From: Tissierellia bacterium
GTDB taxonomy: Bacteria; Bacillota; Clostridia; Tissierellales; Peptoniphilaceae
Length of the DNA stretch: 64,000 bases
Reading direction: 5' to 3'
Assembly (NCBI GenBank): GCA_012728295.1
Contig: JAAYFJ010000012.1
Location: 39,087 to 103,086 of the forward strand
The first letter of the stretch is position 1. The number at the start of each line of letters is the position of its first letter. Positions 18,939 through 26,918 of the stretch are shown piece by piece. A program made the translations under genes and the position numbers. Under the pieces are notes generated by a model. It was not told the DNA's origin, made no database searches, and saw only the letters and a list, made by a program, of their open reading frames with translations.

Positions 18939-20226
18939 AACCGTAGGATTTTTGACCTTAGGCTGTAAAGTCAATACTTATGAATCGGATGCTATGGCAT
19001 CGCTGTTCTCATCAAAGGGATATCAAGTTGTTGATGGTGCCGAAGGTGCTGATATTTGCATAGTAAATACTTGTACAGTGACTAATTTGTCGGATAGAAA
19101 ATCTCGTCAAGCCTTGAGGAAAGTAAAGAAAGATAATCCTGATGCAGTTGTGGTTGCCGCAGGTTGCTATGTTCAAGTGGCATGGGATGAAGTGAAGGAT
19201 ATTCAAGAAGTAGATGTTCTTATTGGAAATGCTCAAAAGAGTTCAGTTGTGGAGATAGTGGAATCGTATATTGATTCAAACGGTTCACAAGAATGGGTTG
19301 AGAGCAATAATTTAGATGAATATGATAATTTGAGGATGGATAAGCCTGCTACTACGAGGGCCTTTATTAAAGTTCAAGATGGGTGTCGTCAATTTTGCTC
19401 TTATTGCATTATTCCCTATGCAAGAGGACCGCTGAGAAGCAGAGCCTTAGATGATATTGTAGAAGAGATAATACATTTAACTGAAAATGGGGTTAGAGAA
19501 GTCGTTATTTCTGGCATTCACGTGGCAAGCTATGGAGTGGACTTAAAGGAAGTAGATTGGATTGATTTAGTAGAGGTGGTTGCCAGGGAAACTCCTATTA
19601 AGAGAATTAGATTAAGTTCTATGGAGGCTGGAGGAATAACCATGGATGGACTGAAAAGGCTAGCAGCAACTGGAAAACTATGTGACCACTTCCACCTGAG
19701 TCTACAAAGTGGTAGTGATTCAATTCTCAAGAGAATGAATAGAAAATATACGTCTGACGAGTTCTTGAACAAAATGGATATGATTCGCAGCGTATTCCCC
19801 AATGCTGGTTTAACTACAGATATCATAGTAGGTTTTCCTGGTGAAACGGAGAAAAACTTCAATGAAACTTTAGAGTTTGTAAAAAGAGCAAAATTTTCTA
19901 GACTGCATGTATTCCCATTTTCTCCAAGAAAAGGTACGCCTGCAGCAAAGATGAGCGAACAGGTGTCTGGGCCAGTTAAAAAGCTTCGTTCAAGGATATT
20001 AACTGAAGTTGGAGATATTTTAGAAGAACAGTTTATAGAAGACCGTTTAGGATTAAAAGTAAAAGTTTTACCTGAAGAATTATTGGGCAATAATACAGTA
20101 ATAGGTTATTCCGAGAATTATATTAGGTGTAAGATTAGCAGTGAAAAAACCATAGATGGTGAAGTGATAAGCGGAGTAATCGTTGGAAGAGAAGGTCAAC
20201 TGGCGTTGTGTAATAGGGAGGGGTAA
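18925..20226 (+). CDS. mtaB: tRNA (t6A37) methylthiotransferase MtaB
   Basis: Radical SAM methylthiotransferase of 433 residues that converts t6A37 to ms2t6A37 in tRNAs reading ANN codons. Three N-terminal Cys bind the auxiliary cluster (LGCKVN, VNTCTV, AAGCYV). The radical SAM motif is CRQFCSYC followed by IIPYARG. A C-terminal TRAM-like region closes the protein. I start at ATG 18925 (GAGGT upstream) rather than at 18901; it overlaps rsmE by 14 bases. Last gene of the heat-shock operon. Confidence 0.93.
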   Translation: MSKDKTVGFLTLGCKVNTYESDAMASLFSSKGYQVVDGAEGADICIVNTCTVTNLSDRKSRQALRKVKKDNPDAVVVAAGCYVQVAWDEVKDIQEVDVLIGNAQKSSVVEIVESYIDSNGSQEWVESNNLDEYDNLRMDKPATTRAFIKVQDGCRQFCSYCIIPYARGPLRSRALDDIVEEIIHLTENGVREVVISGIHVASYGVDLKEVDWIDLVEVVARETPIKRIRLSSMEAGGITMDGLKRLAATGKLCDHFHLSLQSGSDSILKRMNRKYTSDEFLNKMDMIRSVFPNAGLTTDIIVGFPGETEKNFNETLEFVKRAKFSRLHVFPFSPRKGTPAAKMSEQVSGPVKKLRSRILTEVGDILEEQFIEDRLGLKVKVLPEELLGNNTVIGYSENYIRCKISSEKTIDGEVISGVIVGREGQLALCNREG

Positions 20227-20227
20227 A

Positions 20228-20569
20228 ATGAGTGATTGTTTGTTTTGCAAGATAGCAAATAAAGAAATTCCTTCGGAAAAGATTTATGAAGATGATGTGG
20301 TTTTCGCTTTTAAGGACATAGATCCTAAAGCACCTTTCCACGGGCTAGTTATCCCTAAAATGCACTTTCCGTCTGTAAAAGAAATGGATGAGGAAAGGGC
20401 GAAGATTGTTGGGCACATGGTTATGGTGGGCTCTAGAATAGCCGCTGATCAAGGCTTAGACAATGGGTTTAGAATGGTAATTAACACAGGCGAAGACGGA
20501 GGACAAACGGTAGATCACTGCCACCTTCATATACTAGGCGGAAGATCTCTACAATGGCCTCCAGGCTAG
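20228..20569 (+). CDS. hinT: HIT family purine nucleoside phosphoramidase
   Basis: Small histidine triad hydrolase of 114 residues acting on adenosine phosphoramidates. It begins MSDCLFCKIANKEIPSEKIY, and the active-site triad HCHLHILGG is near the C terminus. It starts one base after the mtaB stop behind AGGGAGGGG and is followed by a strong terminator. In related genomes hinT is directly followed by rpsU; here about 2.1 kb of opposite-strand genes intervene. Confidence 0.95.
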   Translation: MSDCLFCKIANKEIPSEKIYEDDVVFAFKDIDPKAPFHGLVIPKMHFPSVKEMDEERAKIVGHMVMVGSRIAADQGLDNGFRMVINTGEDGGQTVDHCHLHILGGRSLQWPPG

Positions 20570-20582
20570 ATTAGAGTAAAAG

Positions 20583-20625
20583 CAACCCTGAAGTCATCAG
20601 TTGATGGGCTTCAGGGTTGTTTGCT
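20583..20625 (+). terminator. Terminator of the heat-shock operon/hinT
   Basis: Outer 11-bp stem CAACCCTGAAG / CTTCAGGGTTG (20583-20593, 20609-20619) with an inner CATCA/TGATG stem, followed by a short T-rich tail (TTTGCTT). Confidence 0.75.
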
Positions 20626-20660
20626 TATATGAAAACAATAATTATATAATTATTATGTAG

Positions 20661-21530
20661 TTAAGCACTATCATGGGAGGCGAAGGTTTCAATTAAAAAT
20701 CTCCCAGTCATAATAGATATTAATATGGGAAATAGGTTATTAGCGTACATGGCAAAACCTATAATATATTTAGGGCTAATAAACGTTAGCAGATGAGGAG
20801 ACTTAATTCCCCACATAGGGAGAGTTCCTAAAAGAAAAAACATAATGGTAGCCACTAGAGGTATCGTGTTTAATGAAAATCTAATGCCTTTAATACAGTT
20901 TCCAAGGAAGTAGATTAAAGCGCCAAATAATGTATTCCCCAGGACAATCCACTTAATGGAGTCGTAATAGAATTTATTGTAACCCAATTCTTGCACTAGG
21001 ATAATGCTTTGATATCTATGGTATAAGAAAAATATAAACAATGGGATATAGAATAGCACTATATACTTTAATATCGTTTTATGGAGGCTGTAGCACTCTT
21101 TGCTATATAGAAATGAGACAAACGCCACTAGGCTCAAGGTGGTAAGTATATCTCTTTGGTGATTAATTGCCAGAAGCAGATTAAAAACAAAGGGTTGATT
21201 TTCCACAGAGGATGGGTGAATCTTTAATACATATATTATCCAAGGTAATAATGCCAGTAACAGTGAAATAATAACAGGTATAAAATTGCCTTTATGTAAT
21301 TTGGGAGTAGAAGTATTTCTAAAGAAAATAAATGCGTAGATGACAAAGGTTAGGTCATAGCTGATTCGCAAAATCTTTGCATAAATTGCCTCGCTGTTTT
21401 CCAATGGAGAGAAAAGTCCAGCATAAATCCACTTGGAGAGTAAATAGCGGATTAAACATAAGAAAATAATGATAAAGAGTGAGAATAAATATTTGGATTT
21501 TTTGCTATCCATAAATCCGGGCAAAGTCAT
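20661..21530 (-). CDS. Unknown polytopic membrane protein
   Basis: I do not recognise this 289-residue protein. It has about eight hydrophobic segments (roughly residues 14-31, 56-70, 82-102, 114-142, 152-172, 192-212, 219-240, 248-280) linked by short basic loops. There is no nucleotide-binding, protease or acyltransferase motif that I can see. The ATG has AAGGAG eight bases upstream. Its start overlaps by 26 bases a 46-codon ORF on the same strand, suggesting translational coupling. It belongs to an accessory minus-strand cluster between hinT and rpsU. Possible roles include an exporter, a receptor or a lipid/glycan enzyme; none can be chosen. Confidence 0.7.
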   Translation of the reverse strand: MTLPGFMDSKKSKYLFSLFIIIFLCLIRYLLSKWIYAGLFSPLENSEAIYAKILRISYDLTFVIYAFIFFRNTSTPKLHKGNFIPVIISLLLALLPWIIYVLKIHPSSVENQPFVFNLLLAINHQRDILTTLSLVAFVSFLYSKECYSLHKTILKYIVLFYIPLFIFFLYHRYQSIILVQELGYNKFYYDSIKWIVLGNTLFGALIYFLGNCIKGIRFSLNTIPLVATIMFFLLGTLPMWGIKSPHLLTFISPKYIIGFAMYANNLFPILISIMTGRFLIETFASHDSA

Positions 21531-21645
21531 AATAACTACTCCTTCTTAAAAAATGGTTGAATTTTCGGAGCATCCTATTGTAGAAAATATCCATCAACAA
21601 GACAGCCAGCGACAGTAAAACAATGTTTCTGGTTATTTTTTGCAT
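21505..21645 (-). CDS. Small (46-aa) single-pass membrane peptide
   Basis: ORF of 46 codons starting MQKITRNIVLLSLAVLLMDI, with one hydrophobic segment (about 7-22) and a basic, Tyr/Phe-containing tail. An excellent ribosome binding site (GGGAGGTCATC then ATG) supports translation. Its last 26 bases overlap the start of the eight-TM gene in another frame, which favours a coupled pair. No family is recognised. It is too short for usual gene callers and could be a partner or regulator of the downstream membrane protein. Confidence 0.5.
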   Translation of the reverse strand: MQKITRNIVLLSLAVLLMDIFYNRMLRKFNHFLRRSSYYDFARIYG

Positions 21646-21703
21646 GATGACCTCCCAACAGTATTTTAGTATGAACGTAATTTTATTCTAAATAAATACT
21701 TTT

Positions 21704-22204
21704 TCAATTAGGATAAGCATAGCCACTAGAAGGTGTTCTTGAGACGAAACCATTTCTATCAGCTGTAATGGTCAAAGTATAACGCCCGTGGTTGTCAAGT
21801 GGCGAAGTGACATTTCTTAGTGGGACAGTATGAAAATCTAGCGTAACATAAAAAGTGACAGTCGAACGTGCCCTATCAATTATAGCATAGTTAGATATGA
21901 CTGTAATATACCCATTAAATGAAAATGGGTCTTCAAAACTTAACAAGGCTGCGGTAGGATTAGAAGCGGAAACGATTATATCATTTTCCGGATCGACTAC
22001 ATAGTTTCCTGTCACTTTTACAACAGCTTCTTTATAAGCGTAACCATTATCATACATACAAGCAAATGTTGCGTGGACAGATTTATTGATACTTGACCTA
22101 TCTGACGATTCATCATTGGTAAGTACTTGCTCTGCATTAGCATATGCACCGGGAATTAGCATCAGAAGAATCAATATCAATATAGGACATAGATATTTTT
22201 TCAT
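21704..22204 (-). CDS. Unknown secreted protein
   Basis: Protein of 166 residues with a clear signal peptide (MKKYLCPILILILLMLIPGA, cleavage near AYA-NA around residue 23). The mature part is Ser/Thr/Val/Tyr-rich with alternating hydrophobic positions, as in an all-beta extracellular domain, and it has a single Cys in the mature part. There is no LPXTG, dockerin or SLH motif. CCAAGGAG stands before the ATG. Just upstream on the same strand lies a 23-codon ORF with its own good ribosome binding site. Family not recognised; adhesin-like, carbohydrate-binding or pilin-like roles are possible. Confidence 0.7.
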   Translation of the reverse strand: MKKYLCPILILILLMLIPGAYANAEQVLTNDESSDRSSINKSVHATFACMYDNGYAYKEAVVKVTGNYVVDPENDIIVSASNPTAALLSFEDPFSFNGYITVISNYAIIDRARSTVTFYVTLDFHTVPLRNVTSPLDNHGRYTLTITADRNGFVSRTPSSGYAYPN

Positions 22205-22242
22205 AATTACTTCTCCTTGGATTAAAGTTCCTATTTAGAAGT

Positions 22243-22314
22243 TTATTGTGCACTAGCTACCTCAGCTAATGCACGGTTTAAGTCTCCGTTTTTAAAGCGT
22301 TGATAATTATACAT
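22243..22314 (-). CDS. Candidate 23-aa peptide ORF
   Basis: A 23-codon ORF, MYNYQRFKNG followed by DLNRALAEVASAQ, preceded by AAGGAG eight bases before ATG. This is as good a site as any in the window. It lies 38 bases upstream of the secreted-protein gene in the same direction. The peptide is hydrophilic and basic at its N terminus and Ala-rich at its C terminus. It has no signal peptide and no Cys. It could be a translated leader, a signalling or RiPP-like precursor, or a chance ORF. Support is the ribosome binding site and position only. Confidence 0.4.
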   Translation of the reverse strand: MYNYQRFKNGDLNRALAEVASAQ

Positions 22315-22366
22315 AATTAATTCTCCTTAAATTATGAAGAAAAAACGGTTCTTGTAAGACCTTACC

Positions 22367-22396
22367 CAAAAAAAACAAAACAAATGGTAGCCATTT
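22367..22396 (-). terminator. Terminator-like hairpin upstream of the accessory cluster
   Basis: On the minus strand AAATGG-CTA-CCATTT (22382-22396) is followed by GTTTTGTTTTTTTT. The stem is short (6 bp) but the T-run is strong. It could end a minus-strand transcript from the rpsU side, or act as an attenuator in a leader of the peptide/secreted-protein operon. Confidence 0.5.
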
Positions 22397-22614
22397 TCAA
22401 CAATTCTCTGTAATATTAATAATTAACTGGCTTTAGCAAATTTCTATAAAGTAAAGATAAAAGTGGAATAATCTTCTTTCTTCTAGGTATACTTTCGATG
22501 GGATTGTTATAGTCGGTATCAGAGGAGAGGATAAAATTAATTGTTAATAATTGGATAATTTGCATTATTACAATAATGTGCACTAGATTCATAGGATTTA
22601 TTAACAAAAACGTG

Positions 22615-22643
22615 TTGCCAACACTAAAGATTTCATGTATAAT
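22615..22643 (+). promoter_or_regulatory. Sigma-A promoter of rpsU
   Basis: TTGCCA (22615-22620), exactly 17 bases, then a perfect TATAAT (22638-22643). It gives rpsU its own start, about 50 bases before the coding region. Confidence 0.85.
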
Positions 22644-22700
22644 AACTAACGTATACTGAACCAGTATCGAACTCTTATTACAAGAGGGGAGGGTAGTATT

Positions 22701-22880
22701 ATGACTGAGATAAAGGTTGGCGAAAACGAATCGTTAGATAATGCACTTAAACGATTTAAACGTCAATGTGCCACCTCCGGCGTCTTAAAAGAGGTTCGCA
22801 AACGCGAGCACTATGAGAAACCGAGTGTGAAAAGAAAAAAGAAATCTGAAGAAGCACGCAAGAAAAGATTCTCTCGATAA
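22701..22880 (+). CDS. rpsU: 30S ribosomal protein S21
   Basis: Small, very basic protein of 59 residues that binds the 30S platform near the anti-Shine-Dalgarno region. It reads [20 protein letters not shown], then [21 protein letters not shown], and ends in the Lys/Arg-rich tail RKKRFSR. AGGGGAGGG stands before the ATG. In relatives it follows hinT and precedes yqeY; here yqeY is missing and nfeD follows. Confidence 0.95.
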   Translation: MTEIKVGENESLDNALKRFKRQCATSGVLKEVRKREHYEKPSVKRKKKSEEARKKRFSR

Positions 22881-22922
22881 GATAATCTTTAAGATGTGTG
22901 TGTTCAGAAACATTGACACGAG

Positions 22923-22950
22923 AGCCTAGGTATATACCTAGGCTTCATTT
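22923..22950 (+). terminator. Hairpin after rpsU
   Basis: A perfect inverted repeat AGCCTAGG-TATATA-CCTAGGCT (22923-22944) followed by TCATTT. The modest T-tract suggests partial termination before nfeD. Confidence 0.55.
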
Positions 22951-22964
22951 GCAAGGAGAATACT

Positions 22965-24260
22965 ATGAAACGATGGGGAATTCTTGTTTGTATATTAGTT
23001 GGAATAAGTATATTTTTTTCGGGTATAATTATATCGGCGAATTCAAACCCAGACGTATACGTAGTTGAATATCATCTCTCCGTAAGTGGAGGGTCAGCTG
23101 ATTATCTAATAAAATCATTGGATGAGGCAGTGGACTCGGGTGCGAAGATGGTGATAATAGATCTTGACACATATGGAGGGTTAGTGGATCAGGCTAAGCG
23201 AATTAGCGATGCATTGATTTCCTTGCCCATTCCGTCTGTAATCTACATTAATACAAACGCGCAGTCTGCAGGGGTGCTAATCTCAATTAGCGGGGAGGAA
23301 ATCTACATGTCTCCCAAGGCTTCCATTGGTTCGGCAGAAACTATTCCAAATGAGGAGAAGGTTTTGTCAATGTGGAAGAGTTGGCTCAGAGGAGTTGCAG
23401 AGCAACGTGGCTATAATCCTTTGCTGGTTGAGGCAATGGCTGATAAACGAATAGAAATAGAAGGCATCACGAGAAAAGATGAGCTGGTAAACCTAACAGC
23501 TAAAGAGGCTGTGGATCTAAAATTATCAAGAGGCATTATAGATTCAATTGAGGAGCTTATAGAAGAAAAAGGATACGATGTAGAAAAAGCACATTATGTA
23601 AATCCTAGTTTTTTTAATAGACTTATTTCTTTTTTGAGTTCGCCTAGTATTTTGGTTTTGATGTTTATGCTGGGCACTGGGGCTATGCTCGTTGAAATAG
23701 CAGTTCCTGGATTTGGACTTTTTGGGGTATCGTCTATATTGTTTTATGCGATGTTACTTGTTGGCCTTACCAGAGGAGGTGAGCTGATGACTTTACCAAT
23801 TGTACTACTTGTCGTAGGCATAATACTGTTAATTGTCGAGGCGTTTATTCCGGGGTTTGGTATTGCCGGAATTTCCGGGTTGGCTTTGATAGCCTATGCG
23901 ATATATCGGCTCTTTGGCTTAACAGTAGGGTTGATTACCGTTTTGGTTATGTTGGTGTTGTTTATTATAATAATATCCATCCTTACAAAAAAGGGAGAAA
24001 ATAGCGCGATTTTTAAAAGACTTGGGCTAGGCGTTAAACTTGATGACAAAGGTGGGTATATTCCTCATGGCAAACCAGCAATTGAAGTTGGTGAACATGC
24101 ACTATCTGCATCTGAATTAAGACCGACAGGTTATATTAATTATGGGGGAGATAGGTACGATGCCATTGCAGAGGAAGGCTCGTATATTGGCAAAGGCAAC
24201 GAGGTTGTAGTAATACGCATAGAAGGTGCTAAAATTATAGTCAGGGAGGTTGAAAAATAA
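22965..24260 (+). CDS. nfeD: NfeD-family membrane-bound serine protease (ClpP class)
   Basis: Membrane protein of 431 residues associated with flotillin-like proteins. It has a signal/anchor (1-27) and a ClpP-like serine protease domain (about 30-215) with [12 protein letters not shown] and the nucleophile region [12 protein letters not shown]. Four to five membrane segments (about 225-350) and a C-terminal NfeD OB-fold domain (about 360-431, [14 protein letters not shown] and [13 protein letters not shown]) follow. AAGGAG precedes the ATG. It is immediately followed by floA, the usual pairing. Confidence 0.92.
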   Translation: MKRWGILVCILVGISIFFSGIIISANSNPDVYVVEYHLSVSGGSADYLIKSLDEAVDSGAKMVIIDLDTYGGLVDQAKRISDALISLPIPSVIYINTNAQSAGVLISISGEEIYMSPKASIGSAETIPNEEKVLSMWKSWLRGVAEQRGYNPLLVEAMADKRIEIEGITRKDELVNLTAKEAVDLKLSRGIIDSIEELIEEKGYDVEKAHYVNPSFFNRLISFLSSPSILVLMFMLGTGAMLVEIAVPGFGLFGVSSILFYAMLLVGLTRGGELMTLPIVLLVVGIILLIVEAFIPGFGIAGISGLALIAYAIYRLFGLTVGLITVLVMLVLFIIIISILTKKGENSAIFKRLGLGVKLDDKGGYIPHGKPAIEVGEHALSASELRPTGYINYGGDRYDAIAEEGSYIGKGNEVVVIRIEGAKIIVREVEK

Positions 24261-24261
24261 T

Positions 24262-25245
24262 ATGTTTTTTGGAAATGCAATATTAGGTGGCGGACTGACA
24301 ATTATTATAATAATAGGTATTTTTATATTTTTCAGATTTATTCCTATTGGATTGTGGATAACAGCGTTTTTCTCAGGGGTCAGAGTGAGCATTGCAACGC
24401 TAATTGGAATGAGACTGCGAAGAGTAGCACCGGGCAGGATTGTAAATCCTATGATTAAAGCGACTAAAGCAGGACTTAGCTTGCGTATAGAGAACTTAGA
24501 GGCTCACTATTTAGCAGGAGGTAACGTGAACACTTTAGTGGATGCGTTAATAGCTGCACAAAGAGCAAATATTCCTTTGGAATTTGAGAGAGCGGCAGCT
24601 ATAGACTTAGCTGGTCGTAACGTTTTAGAAGCGGTTCAGGTTTCTGTTAACCCTAAAGTAATAGAAACACCAAATATAGCTGCAGTTGCAAAAGATGGTA
24701 TCGAAGTAATTGTTAAAGCTAGGGTGACAGTTAGAGCTAATATTGATAGATTAGTTGGTGGTGCTGGAGAAGAAACTATCATTGCACGTGTTGGTGAGGG
24801 AATTGTTACCACTGTTGGTAGTTCTTCAAGTTACAAAGCAGTATTGGAAAACCCGGATTCAATTTCAAAAATGGTTTTAGAAAAAGGCTTAGATTCAGGC
24901 ACTGCTTTTGAAATTTTATCCATTGATATAGCCGATGTTGACGTAGCAAGGAACATAGGTGCTAAATTGCAAACAGATCAAGCGGAAGCGGACAAGAGAA
25001 TTGCTGAAGCGAAAGCCAGCGAGCGTAGAGCGATGGCTTTAGCCCGTGAGCAAGAGATGCGCGCTGAAGTTGAGGCAATGCGTGCTAGAGTTGTGGAGGC
25101 TGAGTCTCAAGTTCCACTATCGATAGCTGAAGCTTTACGTGAGGGAAATTTAGGAGTAATGGATTACTATAACATGAAAAACGTCATGGCTGATACCAAG
25201 ATGAGAGATGCAATTTCAGGAAAAGGTGGAGAAGAAAGGCATTAA
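24262..25245 (+). CDS. floA: Flotillin-like protein FloA
   Basis: Membrane-microdomain scaffold of 327 residues. It has an N-terminal hairpin membrane anchor (about 5-40), a PHB/SPFH domain ([20 protein letters not shown]) and a long Ala/Glu-rich coiled-coil ([20 protein letters not shown]). I start at ATG 24262, 12 bases after GGGAGG, because the alternative TTG lies too close to it. Length and sequence match the FloA family. It forms an operon with nfeD and the next unknown gene. Confidence 0.95.
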   Translation: MFFGNAILGGGLTIIIIIGIFIFFRFIPIGLWITAFFSGVRVSIATLIGMRLRRVAPGRIVNPMIKATKAGLSLRIENLEAHYLAGGNVNTLVDALIAAQRANIPLEFERAAAIDLAGRNVLEAVQVSVNPKVIETPNIAAVAKDGIEVIVKARVTVRANIDRLVGGAGEETIIARVGEGIVTTVGSSSSYKAVLENPDSISKMVLEKGLDSGTAFEILSIDIADVDVARNIGAKLQTDQAEADKRIAEAKASERRAMALAREQEMRAEVEAMRARVVEAESQVPLSIAEALREGNLGVMDYYNMKNVMADTKMRDAISGKGGEERH

Positions 25246-25247
25246 TC

Positions 25248-25835
25248 ATGGAATCTACAGGATTGATTCAAGTTATTCTCAGGCTTTTGCCGTTGATAAT
25301 TATTTTGGTTATTAACATACAGTTGCAGAAGCATAAGAGAAAAGTGAGTACAAATAGAGGAAAAAGGGTTGAGGTAAGAAAGAATTCTACGGCAAAGAGA
25401 AGCTTTAAAGAAGGATATGAAGCACTTAAAAACTTAGAAAAAAAAGGCTCTGATTGGACTAAAGTATTTATTGAAGAAGTAGAAAAGAATAAGGAAATAG
25501 TCAATAAAAAGAGTGTTAAGAGAAGCTTTGATGCCAGTGGAAGTGAGGTTGGTTCATGGAATGACCAGAGAGTAGATTTTGGACTTGAACCTCAAGTGTT
25601 AGTTGCTCAGGAGTTAGAAGCAGTGGAGTCATTGCAAAATGACATAATAGATAATAATATCAATAATGCCGGAACAGCTAAAATAGAGGAACGTTCATTT
25701 TTTGATTACAAAGGTGAATTGGATCTAGAGTCTAACAAATCTGCAGGTGGTTTAAATAACTGGTTAGATGGCACAGACATGCGTAGGGCGATGGTCATAA
25801 AAGAAATTCTAGATCGCCCAGTGAGTTTACGTTGA
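25248..25835 (+). CDS. Unknown membrane-anchored protein after floA
   Basis: Protein of 195 residues. One hydrophobic segment (about residues 7-26, ending in a basic stop-transfer KHKRK) anchors a highly charged, probably helical or disordered cytosolic part. The sequence begins MESTGLIQVILRLLPLIIIL. No motif is recognised. It starts two bases after the floA stop and is followed by a terminator, so it belongs to the nfeD-floA operon and may be a FloA partner. In spore formers this place holds the sporulation genes yqfC/yqfD, to which I see no similarity. Confidence 0.75.
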   Translation: MESTGLIQVILRLLPLIIILVINIQLQKHKRKVSTNRGKRVEVRKNSTAKRSFKEGYEALKNLEKKGSDWTKVFIEEVEKNKEIVNKKSVKRSFDASGSEVGSWNDQRVDFGLEPQVLVAQELEAVESLQNDIIDNNINNAGTAKIEERSFFDYKGELDLESNKSAGGLNNWLDGTDMRRAMVIKEILDRPVSLR

Positions 25836-25839
25836 TTAA

Positions 25840-25875
25840 AAGCACGCAACAATTGTTGCGTGCTTGATTTTCGTG
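25840..25875 (+). terminator. Terminator of the nfeD-floA operon
   Basis: A 26-base perfect palindrome (25840-25865; arms AAGCACGCAACAA and its complement) followed by GATTTTCG. It separates this operon from phoH. Confidence 0.75.
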
Positions 25876-25876
25876 T

Positions 25877-25905
25877 TTTCAACATGGGGTGTTTTATGAT
25901 ATGAT
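25877..25905 (+). promoter_or_regulatory. Possible promoter of the phoH operon
   Basis: TATGAT (25900-25905) with a poor -35 (TTTCAA at 25877-25882), 17 bases apart. It lies between the preceding terminator and phoH, where a promoter is expected. Confidence 0.4.
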
Positions 25906-25929
25906 AGATAAGATAAGGAGGTATGTTAT

Positions 25930-26901
25930 TTGGAGAAAAATACGCTGGTAACAAAAGAATTTAATTACGGTCAAAACGACTTGATTGAAATAGTTGGAAA
26001 CCTAGATACAAATCTTTCTTTAATAAATGAAAGACTGAATACAAACCTTATGATTTCGCCTGAAGGGCTATCAATAACTGATGCTCCAAACAAAGTAGAA
26101 CAGGTAGGGCAAGTACTGCAATTAATAGATAATATGAGGAGATTTTATAAACGTTTAGAAAGAAAAGACATAGAGTATGCGATATCCGCTGTTTTGGCAA
26201 ATAAGGCCGATGCAGTGGCTAAGTCTGTTCATGAGGTTATTATCCATAGTGAGTCAGGGAGAATGATTAGGCCAAAGACGCTAGGTCAAAGGCAATACGT
26301 AGACGCAATTGCTGCCAATGATGTGGTTTTTGCAATTGGTCCTGCTGGTACAGGAAAGACTTATTTGGCAATGGCTATGGCTGTTAAGGCTTTTAAAAAT
26401 AGAGAGGTCAATAGGATAATATTGACAAGGCCAGCTGTGGAAGCGGGGGAAAGCTTAGGTTTTTTACCTGGAGATTTACAGAATAAAGTGGATCCTTATC
26501 TAAGACCTCTATATGATGCATTATTTGACATTATGGGATATGACAACTATCAAAGGTATGTGGAGAAGGGTATGATTGAAGTTGCCCCCCTAGCATATAT
26601 GCGTGGTAGAACTTTAGATAAATCTTTTATAATCTTAGATGAGGCTCAAAATACGACAAACGAGCAGATGAAAATGTTTTTAACGCGCTCAGGATTTGGT
26701 TCAAAGGTGGTAATCACTGGCGATGTGACACAGATAGATTTGCCTAAAGGAAAAGAGTCTGGGTTAAAGACAGTAAGTAAGATACTTATGGGAATAAAAG
26801 GTTTAGAGTTCGTGATTCTAACGGGCAAGGACATTGTCAGACACCCAATGGTTCAAAGAATTATTGAAGCCTACGATAAATACGAAAACAGAGAAAAATA
26901 G
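25930..26901 (+). CDS. phoH: PhoH family ATPase
   Basis: Cytosolic ATPase of 323 residues, related to the N-terminal half of superfamily 1 helicases and thought to act in RNA metabolism together with YbeY. Walker A is [15 protein letters not shown], and Walker B is FIILDEAQN, followed by [14 protein letters not shown]. The start is TTG 25930 with AAGGAGG eight bases upstream; the nearer ATG is out of frame. First gene of a run of sixteen closely spaced genes ending at nif3. Confidence 0.93.
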   Translation: MEKNTLVTKEFNYGQNDLIEIVGNLDTNLSLINERLNTNLMISPEGLSITDAPNKVEQVGQVLQLIDNMRRFYKRLERKDIEYAISAVLANKADAVAKSVHEVIIHSESGRMIRPKTLGQRQYVDAIAANDVVFAIGPAGTGKTYLAMAMAVKAFKNREVNRIILTRPAVEAGESLGFLPGDLQNKVDPYLRPLYDALFDIMGYDNYQRYVEKGMIEVAPLAYMRGRTLDKSFIILDEAQNTTNEQMKMFLTRSGFGSKVVITGDVTQIDLPKGKESGLKTVSKILMGIKGLEFVILTGKDIVRHPMVQRIIEAYDKYENREK

Positions 26902-26918
26902 CAAGGAGGTGTTTGCCG

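Larger units (their letters stand above)
22315..22700. other. 386-bp intergenic region between the accessory cluster and rpsU
   Basis: Contains a minus-strand terminator-like hairpin (22367-22396), a 63-codon hydrophobic minus-strand ORF without a ribosome binding site (not called), the rpsU promoter (22615-22643) and a small hairpin in the rpsU leader (ATACTG/CAGTAT, 22653-22667). Nothing else is recognisable. Confidence 0.6.

Noticed and set aside
19530..20090. 186-codon minus-strand ORF opposite mtaB
   Set aside because: Antisense shadow of a well-conserved gene.
20661..21530. Possible GerAB-type germinant permease or AgrB-type peptidase for the 8-TM protein
   Set aside because: Length and segment pattern do not fit well and no catalytic His/Cys motif or permease signature is visible; left as unknown.
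22416..22607. 63-codon hydrophobic minus-strand ORF followed closely by a terminator-like hairpin
   Set aside because: No ribosome binding site before any of its start codons, and its 5' end runs up to the rpsU promoter. Not called as a gene, though a transcript there is possible.
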